DNA from: Chromobotia macracanthus | Taxonomy: Eukaryota; Chordata; Actinopteri; Cypriniformes; Botiidae | Assembly: GCA_036877525.1 (NCBI GenBank) | Contig: JAZGTH010000035.1 | Location: forward strand, 1,850,501 to 1,914,500 | Direction: 5' to 3' | DNA length: 64,000 bases | Part shown: positions 12,301 to 24,240 of the stretch, piece by piece | Layout: each line of letters starts with the position of its first letter | How positions within the stretch are numbered: the first letter of the stretch is position 1 | Made by a program: the position numbers and the translations under genes | The notes under the pieces: generated by a model | What the model was told of the DNA's origin: nothing | Databases searched by the model: none | What the model saw: only the letters and a program-made list of their open reading frames with translations

Positions 12301-15300
12301 AGTTTAGACAATGTAAAATTGTCTAAAATGGTCTGAATTTTCCATGTAGTCTTCCCATTAATATGAGCTCATGAAAGCTCATTATAAAAAATGTTGTAAC
12401 GCTTGTGTTCATTAAAATCAAAACAGAGTTTTGTATAGTATAATTGTATAGTATAATTCTCTGATGTTTTTGTCTTTGCAGGTCATGGAGACCAAAGACA
12501 TGCTGTACATTGTGACTGAGTATGCAAAAAACGGAGAAATGTTTGGTGAGTAGGACCACTTTTATAATTAATTCAAAATAATCTGTGAAAATGATTGGCA
12601 GGCATCTGTGACTGCCCTTAAACCTCCAGTTGGCATGAGTAATAAGGTCTGATGAGGAGACAATTATTTAGATCTACATTGTCATCATAGCATTGAGGGA
12701 GTAAGCGGAGAGAGGAGCAGGTGTGGGATTTCAGCTTTATATAACTGTGTAAAAGGGATAAGCTCTGCTTGCCCTCACTACCTGCAGATTTAAACACTAT
12801 GACATATCTGTATTTTCACCTGCCTCACATTTGGCCTTTGCGAAAACAGTGTCTGCCTCCTCAGATAAACTCTAGACCTGCTTCTATCTTTATATGAATT
12901 CTGTTAAGGGTCATACTCCATTCCTAACCCACATTTTTTTACAGACTATTTGACGTCCAAAGGACGGATGAGTGAAAATGAAGCTCGTAAGAAATTTTGG
13001 CAGATTCTGACAGCGGTGGACTACTGCCATCGGCACCACATTGTCCACAGAGACCTCAAAACTGAAAACCTGCTGCTAGATGCCAACATGAACATCAAAC
13101 TGGCAGGTGAGCAGAGAAACTAGGCTTGTTTCTGTGCCATGCTCGTAAATACTTCCAAGAAACGGGTGTGCTTAAAAGAAAAGTGTTACTGTTAAATTAC
13201 CGTTAAGATCAGTAATACAATTATAACTTCCAGTTATGTAATCTGAGAAGTCTGCTCTGTGTCATGAAAATACAGAGGCCTTTTCTTGTAGCTACACAAA
13301 TCATTCATTATAGCCATTTATGTAACACCAAACAACATTGCAGGAAATTCACATTATTTGCATAGCTTCAGGAAGTTTTTATAATTAATTATGATTCTGT
13401 CCTGTTTTATATGACCCTTTTAGACTTTGGCTTCGGGAACTTTTATAATGCCGGGGAGCCTCTCTCCACATGGTGTGGAAGCCCACCATACGCTGCCCCA
13501 GAGGTCTTTGAGGGGAAGGAATACGAGGGTCCACAGATAGACATTTGGGTATGTTCTAGTTTGATTCTAACTTTAGTTACAATGTTCCTAAAACATTCTG
13601 GAAAGGAATTGTACTAAATCCCTTAAAAATGTATAACATTTTTGTAATAAATTTAGGCTTAACTGCTTGGTTTTTCACAGAGTCTGGGTGTGGTTCTTTA
13701 TGTGCTGGTGTGTGGGTCCCTGCCCTTTGACGGGGACAGTCTTCCTGCCCTGCGACAGAGAGTTACAGAGGGCCGCTTCCGAATACCATTCTTCATGTCA
13801 CAAGGTACAGTTTAGTAATCCCTCTCTTATTATGTTCAATGTCATCCTAAGAAAACCTTTTTTGAATGAGACCATTTTGTCACCTTATTCAGACTGTGAA
13901 AACCTGATTCGAAAGATGCTGGTGGTTGACCCAGCCAAGCGAATCAGTGTGGCCCAGATCAAGCAGCATCGCTGGATGTTAGCAGACCCCAGTGCCCCCC
14001 ACCAGACCCTCTCCCTGTCCCTTACTGACTATAACTCCAACCTGGGAGACTACAGTGAACCTGTTTTGGGGATCATGCAGACCCTAGGCATTGACAGACA
14101 GAGAACTGTGGAGGTAAGAAAAGGGACAGATATAAAGACAGAGAGGGCTTGTGGGATTAAGGACAAGGATATAAAGACAGATTGTGTGTTTCTTGCAAAC
14201 AGAAGGGGCTTAGTCAAGAGAGAGGCATATTGTGGAAATAATATGTTGGTTAAACCACTGATGAAAATAAGCCCTGCTCTTTTCAGCAAAGGAGGAGGCT
14301 TGTTCTGCAGCAAGCGTAATACATGCTGGTTATAAATTGTCAATTTGTCACCCCAGAATTAAACTGACTTTTCAGATTTCTATGGCTTTAAATGTGCTCT
14401 ACTGCTGGCATTGAAAGGATAAATACAGTGGCATATGTTTTTAAAGCTGCCATGCTGTGTTGCCTTAAGCTTTCACTAAGATCCCCTAAGAAGTTAATTC
14501 CTGCAAACTGTCTTTGTTTAAACACACCTGTTTGACTAAGACTCAGTATAAGGTTCCCTCTCTAAAACTGATCTTCAATTTTTTCTCCACAGTCTCTTCA
14601 GAACAGTAGCTACAACCACTTCTCAGCAATCTATTACCTGCTGATTGAAAGAGTAAAGGAGCACCGCGGTCAACAGCTCAGTCGTCAGTGTGGGGCCTGG
14701 AATCCAAGATCTAGAACGGCATCCGATTCTTCCACCCCAGAGGTGAGTGTCAAAGCAAGACCTGCTCTGCCCATGTCTCCTGTGTGAGATTCAGTCTACC
14801 TCTGCTAACTCAGCTCTTCTTCTTTTCATCTCATTTTCAAGGTGATGGAGTCCTCTGAAAGCTTCAGGACCTCTGCTTTACCTGCTGCCAAAAAGGTGAA
14901 TGCTTCTGTCCATTCAGAGATGGAATGCGAACAAGGGGCCCTGTTTCAGGTCAGTACTAAAGTCATTGTGACATTGTGTGTTAAAATTGATATGCTTTGC
15001 TGTCTTTTTCCTGCCTCAAGACAAACAACAGTAGGGTGCCGGAAGTAAAAATCCCATTCATTTTCTTCCTAGAGAAAACTGAAAAAAAAAATAAACAAAC
15101 AAACAAAAAAATTAAATAAACATTTCAAAACAGACCTGCTGTGAGTATATGCAAAAGCTTGATTTCAACCTAACCTATAAAAAAAGTATAATAGTCAATT
15201 TTTTGGTGAAGAACTACACTGCTCATAACTCCTGAATAGGTATCTACCAATCAGAGTTCGCTATTAAAGAAAATGAAAACAATACTTCCGGGACCAAGGC

Positions 15301-16972
15301 TGCTGTAAAAGAAGGCAGTTACTGTTGCACTCTATTCCATTTTTTAAGCATGCATGCTTATAAAGACCCCTCTCTTTAGTAAATAGACTCCCTGTCCTGT
15401 TTCAAATTGCAGATATGCAGTGCACCCCCAATCCCCCTCCTTCATTAGAGACAGGCAGTGGCTAATGTGAATGCCTCCCTCCCTTCTTCAGCGCGTGGTG
15501 TGCCCAGTGGAAGCCAGTCTGAACGGGCTCCTGTGGAACCGATCCATCTCCCCCAACAGCCTGCTGGAGACCACCATCAGTGAGGAAGTGCGCCCTCATG
15601 ACCTTGAGGAGGAAGAGGGAATGCTGCAGGTCCAGCCTCCCCATCTGCCTAGCACCACCTCCCGCAGACATACACTTGCAGAGGTCTCTGCACGGTTCCA
15701 CCAGTGCAATCCACCCTGTAAGTATGAAACAATAAAGAAGTTTACTTGCAAAGTCTAATGCAAAGATCTGTTTTTAATAACACCTTCTTTTACAGGCATT
15801 GTGATTAGCCCCTCAGATGGTGCTTCTTCTGACAGTTGTCTAAAGTCCTCCTCCAACCAAAACCCAGCTCTCCCCAATGTTATGGGGGACCTTTCTATGC
15901 TGCTTGTTTCTGGGACGGGTCCCAGGGCCTTAGCTCCTGCTGGAACCACCCTCGCTTTGTCCTCTAACTTGCTCCTGCAGAACCAAGGAAGTATGCTTGC
16001 AGCCAGCTTCCAAGAGGGCCGTAGGGCTTCAGATACCTCCCTTACACAGGGTTAGTTTCTTATGTTGATAGTTGATAATCTTGAGCAACTAAGTAAATAT
16101 GTATCTAACTTTTATATGTATTCTTATGTATTTTAACTTGATGACTAATTTTTGTAGGACTGAAAGCATTCAGACAGCAGCTAAGGAAAAACACTCGTAC
16201 GAAAGGCTTCCTGGGGTTGAACAAGATAAAAGGTCTAGCGCGACAGGTGTGCCCTACGACTTCATGCTCCAGGGGCAGCCGGGGGTCACTCGGCTCAAAT
16301 ATGTGTCCCCCTTCAAGCCTCCAGAGCTCTACTGGTCCCCGTGAGCGCCGTAGCATGCTCGAGGAAGTTCTGCACCAGCAGAGGTGAGAGTCATCTCCAA
16401 ATACTGCTGATATAAACCTGCTGAACACTGGTTACATTTATTTAATATACCTGAACACGCCCTTTATTCTCTTTTACAGAATGTTACAGATTCAACACCA
16501 ACCTCAGGCCCAAGTCCAGTCTCAGGCCCAGCAACCCATGCTGTTCCTCTCACAGTCTCACCCCTCATCTCCTCCCTCTAACAATCTGTTTGCTCCCGCT
16601 GCCCTTTTTTCCAACCCTCCAACTCAGCCTACCCTCCCTCCATGCCAACAGACCTCCATCGGCTTCCAGCACAACCTGTGGCAGCAGCAGTCTCTGGACT
16701 CTTCTTCCTCATCCCTCTCTCCTGTGGCTTCTGCTGCCCATCTCCTGGAAGCTCGTCTACACATCAGTCAGCTCCCACATCTCCACCCTCACCCCCAGAC
16801 CCAGCAGCAGCTGCAGATCCAACCCACTATCCAGCCCCAGGGCACTTTCTCCCTCCTGTCCCACCAGGGCAGTTGGAGCCTTAACACCAGCACCAGTCCA
16901 GAACCAGAGGTCCAGGAACTGGCCTGTACTGGTCAAAAGCAGCAGCTCAGCAGCTGCGTTATGGTCAAGTAA
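9309..16972 (+). CDS. SIK1: Salt-inducible kinase 1 (SIK1), AMPK-related Ser/Thr kinase
   Basis: Thirteen coding exons: 9309-9461, 9589-9705, 12482-12545, 12945-13106, 13424-13548, 13681-13804, 13893-14113, 14593-14742, 14842-14949, 15492-15717, 15796-16050, 16158-16383 and 16480-16972. All have GT-AG borders and phases that match, giving 807 aa (human about 783). The kinase domain spans about residues 25-278, with VAIK Lys55, HRD Asp148, DFG Asp166 and activation-loop Thr181 in LSTWCGSPPYAAPE, the LKB1 target in the family. A UBA-type segment follows at about 300-345. The PKA/14-3-3 sites are retained: RRHTLAEVS (Thr469) and GRRASDTSLT (Ser562), next to the basic nuclear-localisation stretch LRKNTRTKGFLGLNKIKG. 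The C-terminus is Gln/Pro/Ser-rich. In mammals SIK1 phosphorylates CRTC coactivators and class IIa HDACs. SIK2 and SIK3 are less likely given the N-terminal MVIM and the synteny with CBS and U2AF1. Confidence 0.96.
9815..10215. repeat. Minisatellite in SIK1 intron
   Basis: Imperfect tandem copies of 'gtgtaagtgttggtttgatgg' alternate with 'gtgtaagtgtttaagggttgg tctgatgg' and 'tggctgagt', giving a higher-order period near 55-60 bp. It lies in the 2.8 kb intron between coding exons 2 and 3. The array creates long Thr/His/Gln-rich open frames on the opposite strand, which are artefacts of the repeat. Confidence 0.9.
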
Positions 16973-19510
16973 GGACAGCAAAGAAGATTGAGATAACTTA
17001 ATAAAAGACTTATACAACAAGCGATGCTGATTGCCTCCACCACTCCTGAATGAATGGTCCAGAATGAGCCAATGGACAACAGAGCTGATCAGAGAATATA
17101 TATTATGAGCATCAGAACCAGTAAGCAATTTGACAATGCACTCAATAGTGTTCTGATGCATATAGAAGAAGACAATTGTACTGTCTCTGGAACAACACGC
17201 AGTTCCACTATGTGTCTACATGTGTTGGAATGACCAGAGAAAACAAGAAGCAATAACCAAACTCTTATGGAACCCATAAATCCTTGCCATGTGCTCGTCC
17301 ACACAGCAATAAAGGACAGGCCACTAAACGGGGAATTACAGAGAGTGTTTCTAAGTACTAATCACTTTGTGAGTGGGTCCATTGTCATATAAAACTAGCC
17401 TCCAAAAGCTCAAATGATTATATTACAGACATAGATAATTATGTTTTTCCTGTATACAAGTATGAAAATAGGTTGGTTATGTCTTCCATACAGATTTTTC
17501 CAAAAATTTCCTTTTAGGGTTTGAGCTTTTTATTTTGTGTGTTTGTTTTTTCATCTCTAGAGAAGACCAAAGATGATTGCATTTTGCATTCTTGGCCTTT
17601 TTAATTTCTTTCCTATAAGTTCTTGAAACGGAGTACAGTATCTCAAACTTCCAAAACAAAAAAAGATACTGCTGTTTTGTCCTTGATGTGACAATATACA
17701 TTGCGCAAACTAGTCAAGCTATGCAGCCAATGCTTTGTGTACAATGATGAGGTCATCAGAGGCGCCTTACTACAAGGGGAAAATATAGACAAATAAGAGT
17801 AAGCTAGATACAAGCACAAGAGGTACTGAATAGATGTTCACAAAGACAGTTGTGTGAATGTGTGTCTTAGTCTGTGTGTGCTTTTGCTGTTTGCGACTTT
17901 TAATGCTGCTTCATGTTTTGTCAAGTCTGGACAAAGACACTAGACAATTATAATCATACAGCATCATACAAATGTGCACCAACCAATAACTTAGGCCTAA
18001 TGAAATTAGAAGACATTGTCTTGCCTGGTTATTCAGAAAACACTTCTGTCAAATCACTACCTCCTACATAACTAATCATAACCTCAGAAGGCTGTATTTA
18101 AACAGACACTGTAGAACTTATAGCCATTGCAATGCCCCGACCCTCATTACTGGTGTACATTTGTTTATTTATTTGCTTGTTTGTATTTTTCTTTAAGACA
18201 TTGAACAAAAACTATGACAACAGTGCAATATTTCACATTTTAATGTAGAACCAGGACAGGAAGCAGTTGTAGGAAAGTAAAAGGTACTTAATGCCGGGTC
18301 ATGTTATTTTCTTATTTAGAGCATGTTTTTTTTTATTTGTAGTGACTGTATGTACAAGATTATTTTAAATATGTTCTGCATTAGCACAGGAAATAAGAGC
18401 TTGGTGATTTTGTACTGCTAATACTCCTCATGACACAGGTTGCCTTTGCATCCATGTTGGCTTTGCAGAACTATGAAAAGCCAAAAAGAGAGAGAGCACA
18501 GGAGATATTACTGTTTATTCTACAGATGTCACAGTGGTTAAAGCTCTCAGTTTATTGAAGTGTTGTACTTTCAAATTCTCCCAAAGCAGTTCTGCTGCTA
18601 AAGATATGGTAGCTGCATCCTCTAGCTATTAAACATTTGATAAGCAATTGTTTTTAGAGAGCAGGTCTCAAAAGGACCACACATTTACATACTATTGTTT
18701 TTTTAGTGCATACATAGATGTGTACACAAATAGCTGTAATATATGTCTTGTAGCAATAGAAATGAACTTTATATTTGTAGTTTCTTTTTAAGTTTGCTTA
18801 AGAGACATTGCATCTAAGTGCTAGAAGTAGATTTCAGAAGTTTTCTAGGTTTTTGTGCTGGTTATATGAAATAATCGTCTTACCATTGTTACCAACTCCA
18901 CAGTTTGCTTTTGAAAGCTCTAAATGATCCTATTGCATGTCTGTCTTTTGTGAATTCAACAGATATGTGCAATGGTTCCAGTAGTTTAGAAAATAACTGT
19001 ACTTTGTTGTTTATATTGGGTCATAAAACGACAGTGTGTAAAGCTATTGAAGTTAATGGAAGAAACAGTGTTAAGCATTTTCCACTCACCACCAACACTT
19101 GTGCCTTTTTCTGAACAAATCCAGTGGTGGTGAAAGTTTTATTTTAGGACATCAGAAGGCTAGAGGCGAACATCATCTGCTTGTGTTCGTTTAAACACCC
19201 CATTTTAAACTTTCATGTAATTTGCTGTTTGACAATAATGCACTTTATGGTGACAACTGCTTGTTTAGAATAGTGTCTTGTTTTAAATAGTGTTTGTTTC
19301 CACTGCTGGTTTAGATACATCTGTAGTTAATTGTACTTTTAAAGCACTATGTTTTGCTGCAGAACTTTTTTTTTATTATTTTGTTATATTTCCCAGATTT
19401 GTGTGCTTACTGTGTGTGAGAATGACTTTAAATGAGAGTTTGAAAGTACCTCAAAGATATTGTCTTATTTATGTGACTATTTATTTGAATAAAAATTCTT
19501 GGAATTTATG
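16973..19510 (+). other. SIK1: Probable 3' UTR of SIK1 with poly(A) signal
   Basis: No coding frame follows the SIK1 stop codon. The tract is AT-rich, contains several ATTTA/TTATTT motifs typical of unstable inducible mRNAs, and ends with AATAAA at 19488-19493 followed by a T/G-rich stretch. An earlier AATAAA at about 17308 could give a short form. The exact cleavage site is inferred. Confidence 0.55.
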
Positions 19511-20551
19511 TCTGTGTTTTTTTTTTGTCCCTGAAATTTTTCCAATTAGTTACAAGGAATTACACAATATAAAACATTAACACAAATCAAATTTAAAACA
19601 CACCTTCCTAAAGGTATTTAAATCTCTTTTCTTTTTTTCTTTTTTGTTTATATATATTAGATAGATAACTCAATAAACAACTTAGAAAACCCAAGCAACC
19701 AAGAGAAACAGAACAACTGGTGTGCAGCACAGCTGTGGATAATATATAATCTAATGTGACAGGTTCTGTGAGAGGATCACAGGTACAATGAAAAATTTGA
19801 TACAAGTAAACACATTCCACTGAGCGTTCACCCATCACTCTAGCTGTAAGCTAACGGGTGGCTGGGTGCCCAGAGAGCTCAGGTTGATCTGTGAGGTAAT
19901 TCCATGCTCATAAGCTCTAAAGCCAGTGGTCCATGCCAATCACTTTGACTTGGAGTCCTGCTCAGACCTATAGCCCTAAACACCTGCTCACAAAGTCTCA
20001 AAACTTCTGTCACAGGCACTCTGATTTATGAATCTGCCTTTAAATATCTGTGTGTATAGTATGTGAAAGTGTATATGCAGCTTACTCTGGTCATAGCTTG
20101 ACTGCTGATCGCATGATGTGGGCCGGCAGCAATAATAAACAGGAACATCAAAATATCAATTTTCAGAAAGAGAGGTCAGTTCCCTGCTCTCAGCCTTTCA
20201 TAAACACCAATTCATAGCACAAGTTTACACAAAGGAATTTTCCATGTATCACATGAAATTTAAAATCTGATGTCATATCAGTAACTGACTGCTAATTCAA
20301 TCCGTTGTAAACAATAACAACAAGACAAGATTAAAAATTAGAACCTGTTTTTGCGATACCGGCACAATTTAATAAATATATGCTATTTGTCAAAGGTTCG
20401 GACACACTTGCTTTATCTATGTTATTCAAACTATTCATATTTATTTGGCTACATCTTATACACAAATAACACAAATTTATGTATGGTAATTATGTGACTA
20501 TAACTACAGCTCTGCTAACATTCATGAGGGGCATCCTAGAATTCTAAACAC

Positions 20552-20848
20552 TATAAAAGAAACAGTCCACACAAAAATTAAAATATTGTCATCATTTACT
20601 CATCCTTAACACAGTTTAAACCTGTATGACTTTTTTTTCATCAGTTGAACACAAAACAAGGTATTTTGAGAAATGTTGTAGTGGTTTTGTGTCCATGCGA
20701 GTCACTGAGTGTCACCATCATGCGGTTACCAATATGTTTTAACATATCTTCTTTTGTGCTCCTCAAAAGCAAAAAGTCATACAGGTTTGGAATGACATGA
20801 GATTGAATAAATAGAAAAAAATCATTTTTGGGCAAACTATCCCTTTAC
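20552..20848. mobile_element. Palindromic teleost MITE with long inverted repeats
   Basis: The right end reads 'tttttgggcaaactatccctttac'. The left end (20552 on) is its degraded inverted copy, 'aaaagaaacagtccacacaaa'. Internal arms also pair: 'gtcatcatttactcat' near the left against 'ggaatgacatgagattgaat' near the right, and 'aacctgtatgacttttt' against 'aaaaagtcatacaggttt'. This is the non-autonomous DNA element found in very high copy in cyprinids and other otophysans. It codes for nothing. Confidence 0.8.
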
Positions 20849-21935
20849 ATGGGTTATGGGATGCAATAGTCGTGTGCATGGTAGGTAAGTCAAAAGTATT
20901 TCGGTACCACACAGATCTCCCTTTCCCCTCTGGGACATGCTGTGGCCAGAATTATAAGCTGAGATATGTAGAAGCCAGAATTGTGTTGAATCATAAGGTC
21001 ATATGGGGCAACTCTCTGAGACTGGCAGCTAACAGCTCTCGAGTGGGACAACAGAAAACTTAAGTGAAACTGCTTCAAAGACAGTTAACAGTGTTATAAA
21101 GTATTAGTCTGGTGTCAGTTCTAGTAAAAGTCAACATTTGAGGGGAAAGTGTATGTGAGATAGAAAGTGTTTAACATGCTCAGTTTAGAAGCAGTGAAAA
21201 TGGAAAATGGAAATTTAGCTTTCAGTCTAGCTTCCCCTTAGATTGTTTAAGAGGGTCAAGAAAGAGCCAGATGGAAAAAGAAATCAGTTAACAAACTGAA
21301 TGAACATTCCAAATAGCTATTCGTTTGACACTTGTCATTTATCACTTACTTACTTATGACACAGGAATTACACCAGCAACAAAACATTGAGTTAAAACAT
21401 TTTCTTTGTAGTAATCTTTACACATTAACTAATTATTAATTATTTATTATTATTAATTATTATTGAAACATTTAATTTACATTTATAAGCATCATAAACT
21501 GATATGAGGGATGTTCCTAGTTTCAGAAAACAGCTGTCAAAAACAGTAATCATTTCCAATTAGATTGGCCCTAGTTTCATTGCAGTAATATTTTATAAAG
21601 GTCAAAAATCACTGAGTTGTGAAACAGTGAGGGGTCTAAAGAACCATCACGATAATAAAGTCACCAGGAGACCTTTGTTGCCCAGCTCTTCCACTGTACT
21701 ATACCCCTGCCATTATTAACGCAAAACGCGTGATTTGCAGGTTTAGAAAAGCTTTGCGTCACTAATTTGAAACAGATGAGAACTGGAACGAGGGTAACAA
21801 CAGGTTTTCCTAGAACAGCTGCTTTACTTGAAGGGGTTTATGTTCACATGACATTTACATTTATGATCCTGGCAGGTGTTTTTTTATGAAGGGATTTTAC
21901 AATTGTATGAATATTTTTGTTCTAAGATGTACTTT

Positions 21936-22000
21936 CTGTAAATCTGCTTTGCAACAATGCAAAATTGTGAAAGCACTATATAATTTTGAATTTAATTGAA
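21936..22000 (+). repeat. 3' tail of an L2/CR1-type LINE or derived SINE
   Basis: 'gtaaatctgctttgcaacaatg' is followed by 'aagcactatataat' and a degenerate 'ttgaatttaattgaat' repeat. This matches the shape of common ray-finned-fish LINE tails (CTGCTTTG...AAAGCGCTATA...(TTGAA)n). Confidence 0.55.
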
Positions 22001-23279
22001 TATTGATTACCTGATTGTTACCTTTATGGATTTACATTAAAGAATTCTATTTCAAACACTTGCAGATTAAAATTCTAGAATATATACATTTATTTATACA
22101 ATTCACACTTAAGTTTCATTAATAAACACACCCTTAAAATATCATTATTATTGCATTATTATTCAGTATACTTTTTAGCACACCACAATACTAGAGACAA
22201 ATGAAAACAGTCAGTTAAAACTTGTGTGAACTACATGTCACTTCATTGATATTCATCATACCTCTTCTCTGTAATGTTGACAAATGACCCAGGGCTTTGA
22301 TCTCAGAGCATAGAGAGAGAGACAGAGAGAGAGAAAGAGAAAGAGAGGTGCACAGTAAATCAGTGTACAGCTGCTTAGTGAACTCAGAGTAAAAGGGCTG
22401 TAATGGAATGCTCACTCAGACGCCAGTGCCTCCTGTACAATATTAACTGGGGCTCAATGTGCGTCATTCAGCAAACAGATGACCCTGAGAGCACTGGAGC
22501 AAGTAAGAACCTTTCAGCCTCTCCTCTGCTCTCTTACAGCATTTTTAGATTTAAACTGGTCTACTTTTACCCTTTTTCTACTTTTACAAAAAGTATTTGG
22601 ACACTTAGGCCACATTAAAGCTGCAATCCATAACTTTTTGGTTTAAACAAACAGTGATTGAGCATGTTCATAACAGATTAATGTTCAAAACTGTCTCCTT
22701 ACAATACCCCAATTCGTAACAGTAAGTTTACTTACAATAATGATTTATATTTGAGCCCCTGGGATTTAATTAGCAGGAAATTTGATTTGTCAGTTCAACA
22801 CTTGTAACAGATGTAAAAAACAGATGTAAAAAAGTACATAAAGTAACCTACAATTTTATGTTTAAAACAGAGATTTTGTATTCATTTTGAACAATATATT
22901 TTTTTATACTGTGGTTTTAATAAAGTTGTTCTTGGTTAATTAAACAACAACATCAAGAAAAACACTTGTTCCAATACCCACAGTTATGATCTCACCTGCT
23001 TAGATGTACACTTTGCTTACACTAACCCTAATAGTAGCATCTGAGGAAAGTGTACCCCACAATTCATGACATTCAGGAGCACATACTTACAGAGGGAAGT
23101 AGCATGTTTCCACAAAAAAAAATTCAATATGAAACTGTATGCTTGAATAAAATGTAGTTGTTGCAGATTGCTCAACATTACTGACGTTGCAAGGAGCATA
23201 AGTGACGTGTGGAGCGCAAGCAGTCTATTTATCATTCCCAAGAGGGACATGCAGACAAATTGTATTGTCACATTTCATA

Positions 23280-24240
23280 GCTGAGGCACAGTAGGGTAGT
23301 TCACATCCAGCAAAAAGCCATATGTTCTATTAACAATATAACCAATATGGGACTTAAAAGTAAGTTCAGGATCAATCCAAAGATCCAGATATTTAAATGA
23401 TTCAACATTATCAAGGAGTAAACCATCATAGTAATATTTAAATCAAAAGGGTAGGAATGACAGTGTCGCATACATCAAGCCAATGTTTATGAAACCATTT
23501 TTGAACTTAAAACGGCATAAAGATGTACAGAATAATTTAAGCATATCTGATGTAATTAATAAAAACAGAAAAAATAGGGAACCTTGAGGAATACCTTTTT
23601 CAGCAATTTCAGACTGAAAACCTTGAAAAACAACATATTGACACCTGTTGTGAAGATAAACAACAAAAGAGCTTTTGTAGTTAAACCAATAGAATACAGT
23701 TTGTCAAGAAGTTAATGATCAACCATATTAAAAGCCTTTGAAAGATCAGTGAAAATGCCACCTGTGTCTTGGCCTTTGCTTTCTCAAAAGATGAAAACAA
23801 CTGGTCAATTTTAAAAGAGAAGCTGTATTGGAAAAGTTAGGTGAATTAATGAATTTATATATACAGTGATAATAGATTAAAAATAAGTCTCTCAAAATGT
23901 TTTGCAATAGGAAAAGTAATAGAGATTGGGCAATAATTATTCACATCAGATGAGTCTCCACTTTTGAACAAAGGAGTAACATTTCCATTTAGAGGGAACA
24001 GAGCAAGTAGACTGAGACAAATTAATAAATCTGCAAGAGGATACTTTTGAGCAGCAGATATAACAAATACTGCTTCCAAACCATCAGGGCCAGCACTACT
24101 GTTTGTTTTTAAATCACATATAGCATAGTGGACATTGACAAGCATACTTTTCTTAAAGAAAAAGAACCAATTGAAGAAGTGGGATATAAAGAATCAGTTA
24201 TATTATAGAACTGATCCATCAGTATTCCAGCTGACACTAA
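23280..24240 (-). pseudogene. Degenerate non-LTR retrotransposon (LINE) reverse transcriptase
   Basis: On the minus strand a 96-codon frame (24145-23855) carries SSAGPDGL, LADL...LSLLALFPL...VTPLFKSGD and NNYCPIS...AKHFERLI, the conserved N-terminal reverse-transcriptase blocks of fish LINEs. Beyond it, in broken frames, are a fingers/palm motif (FTDLSKAFN.VDH near 23750) and GIPQGS near 23610. Stop codons and frameshifts interrupt the sequence, and endonuclease and 3' parts are missing. The clade is probably the Rex1/CR1/L2 group. It is dead. Confidence 0.85.

Noticed and set aside
14050..14343. 97-codon minus-strand frame inside SIK1
   Set aside because: It is antisense to SIK1 exon 7 and the following intron, with no homology features.
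16590..17161. Three open frames of 80-134 codons overlapping the last SIK1 exon
   Set aside because: They are shadow frames of a Gln/Pro-rich coding exon. The SIK1 frame is fixed by splice phase and family similarity.
23855..24145. 96-codon minus-strand frame as a possible host gene
   Set aside because: It carries LINE reverse-transcriptase motifs and is flanked by the broken rest of the same element.
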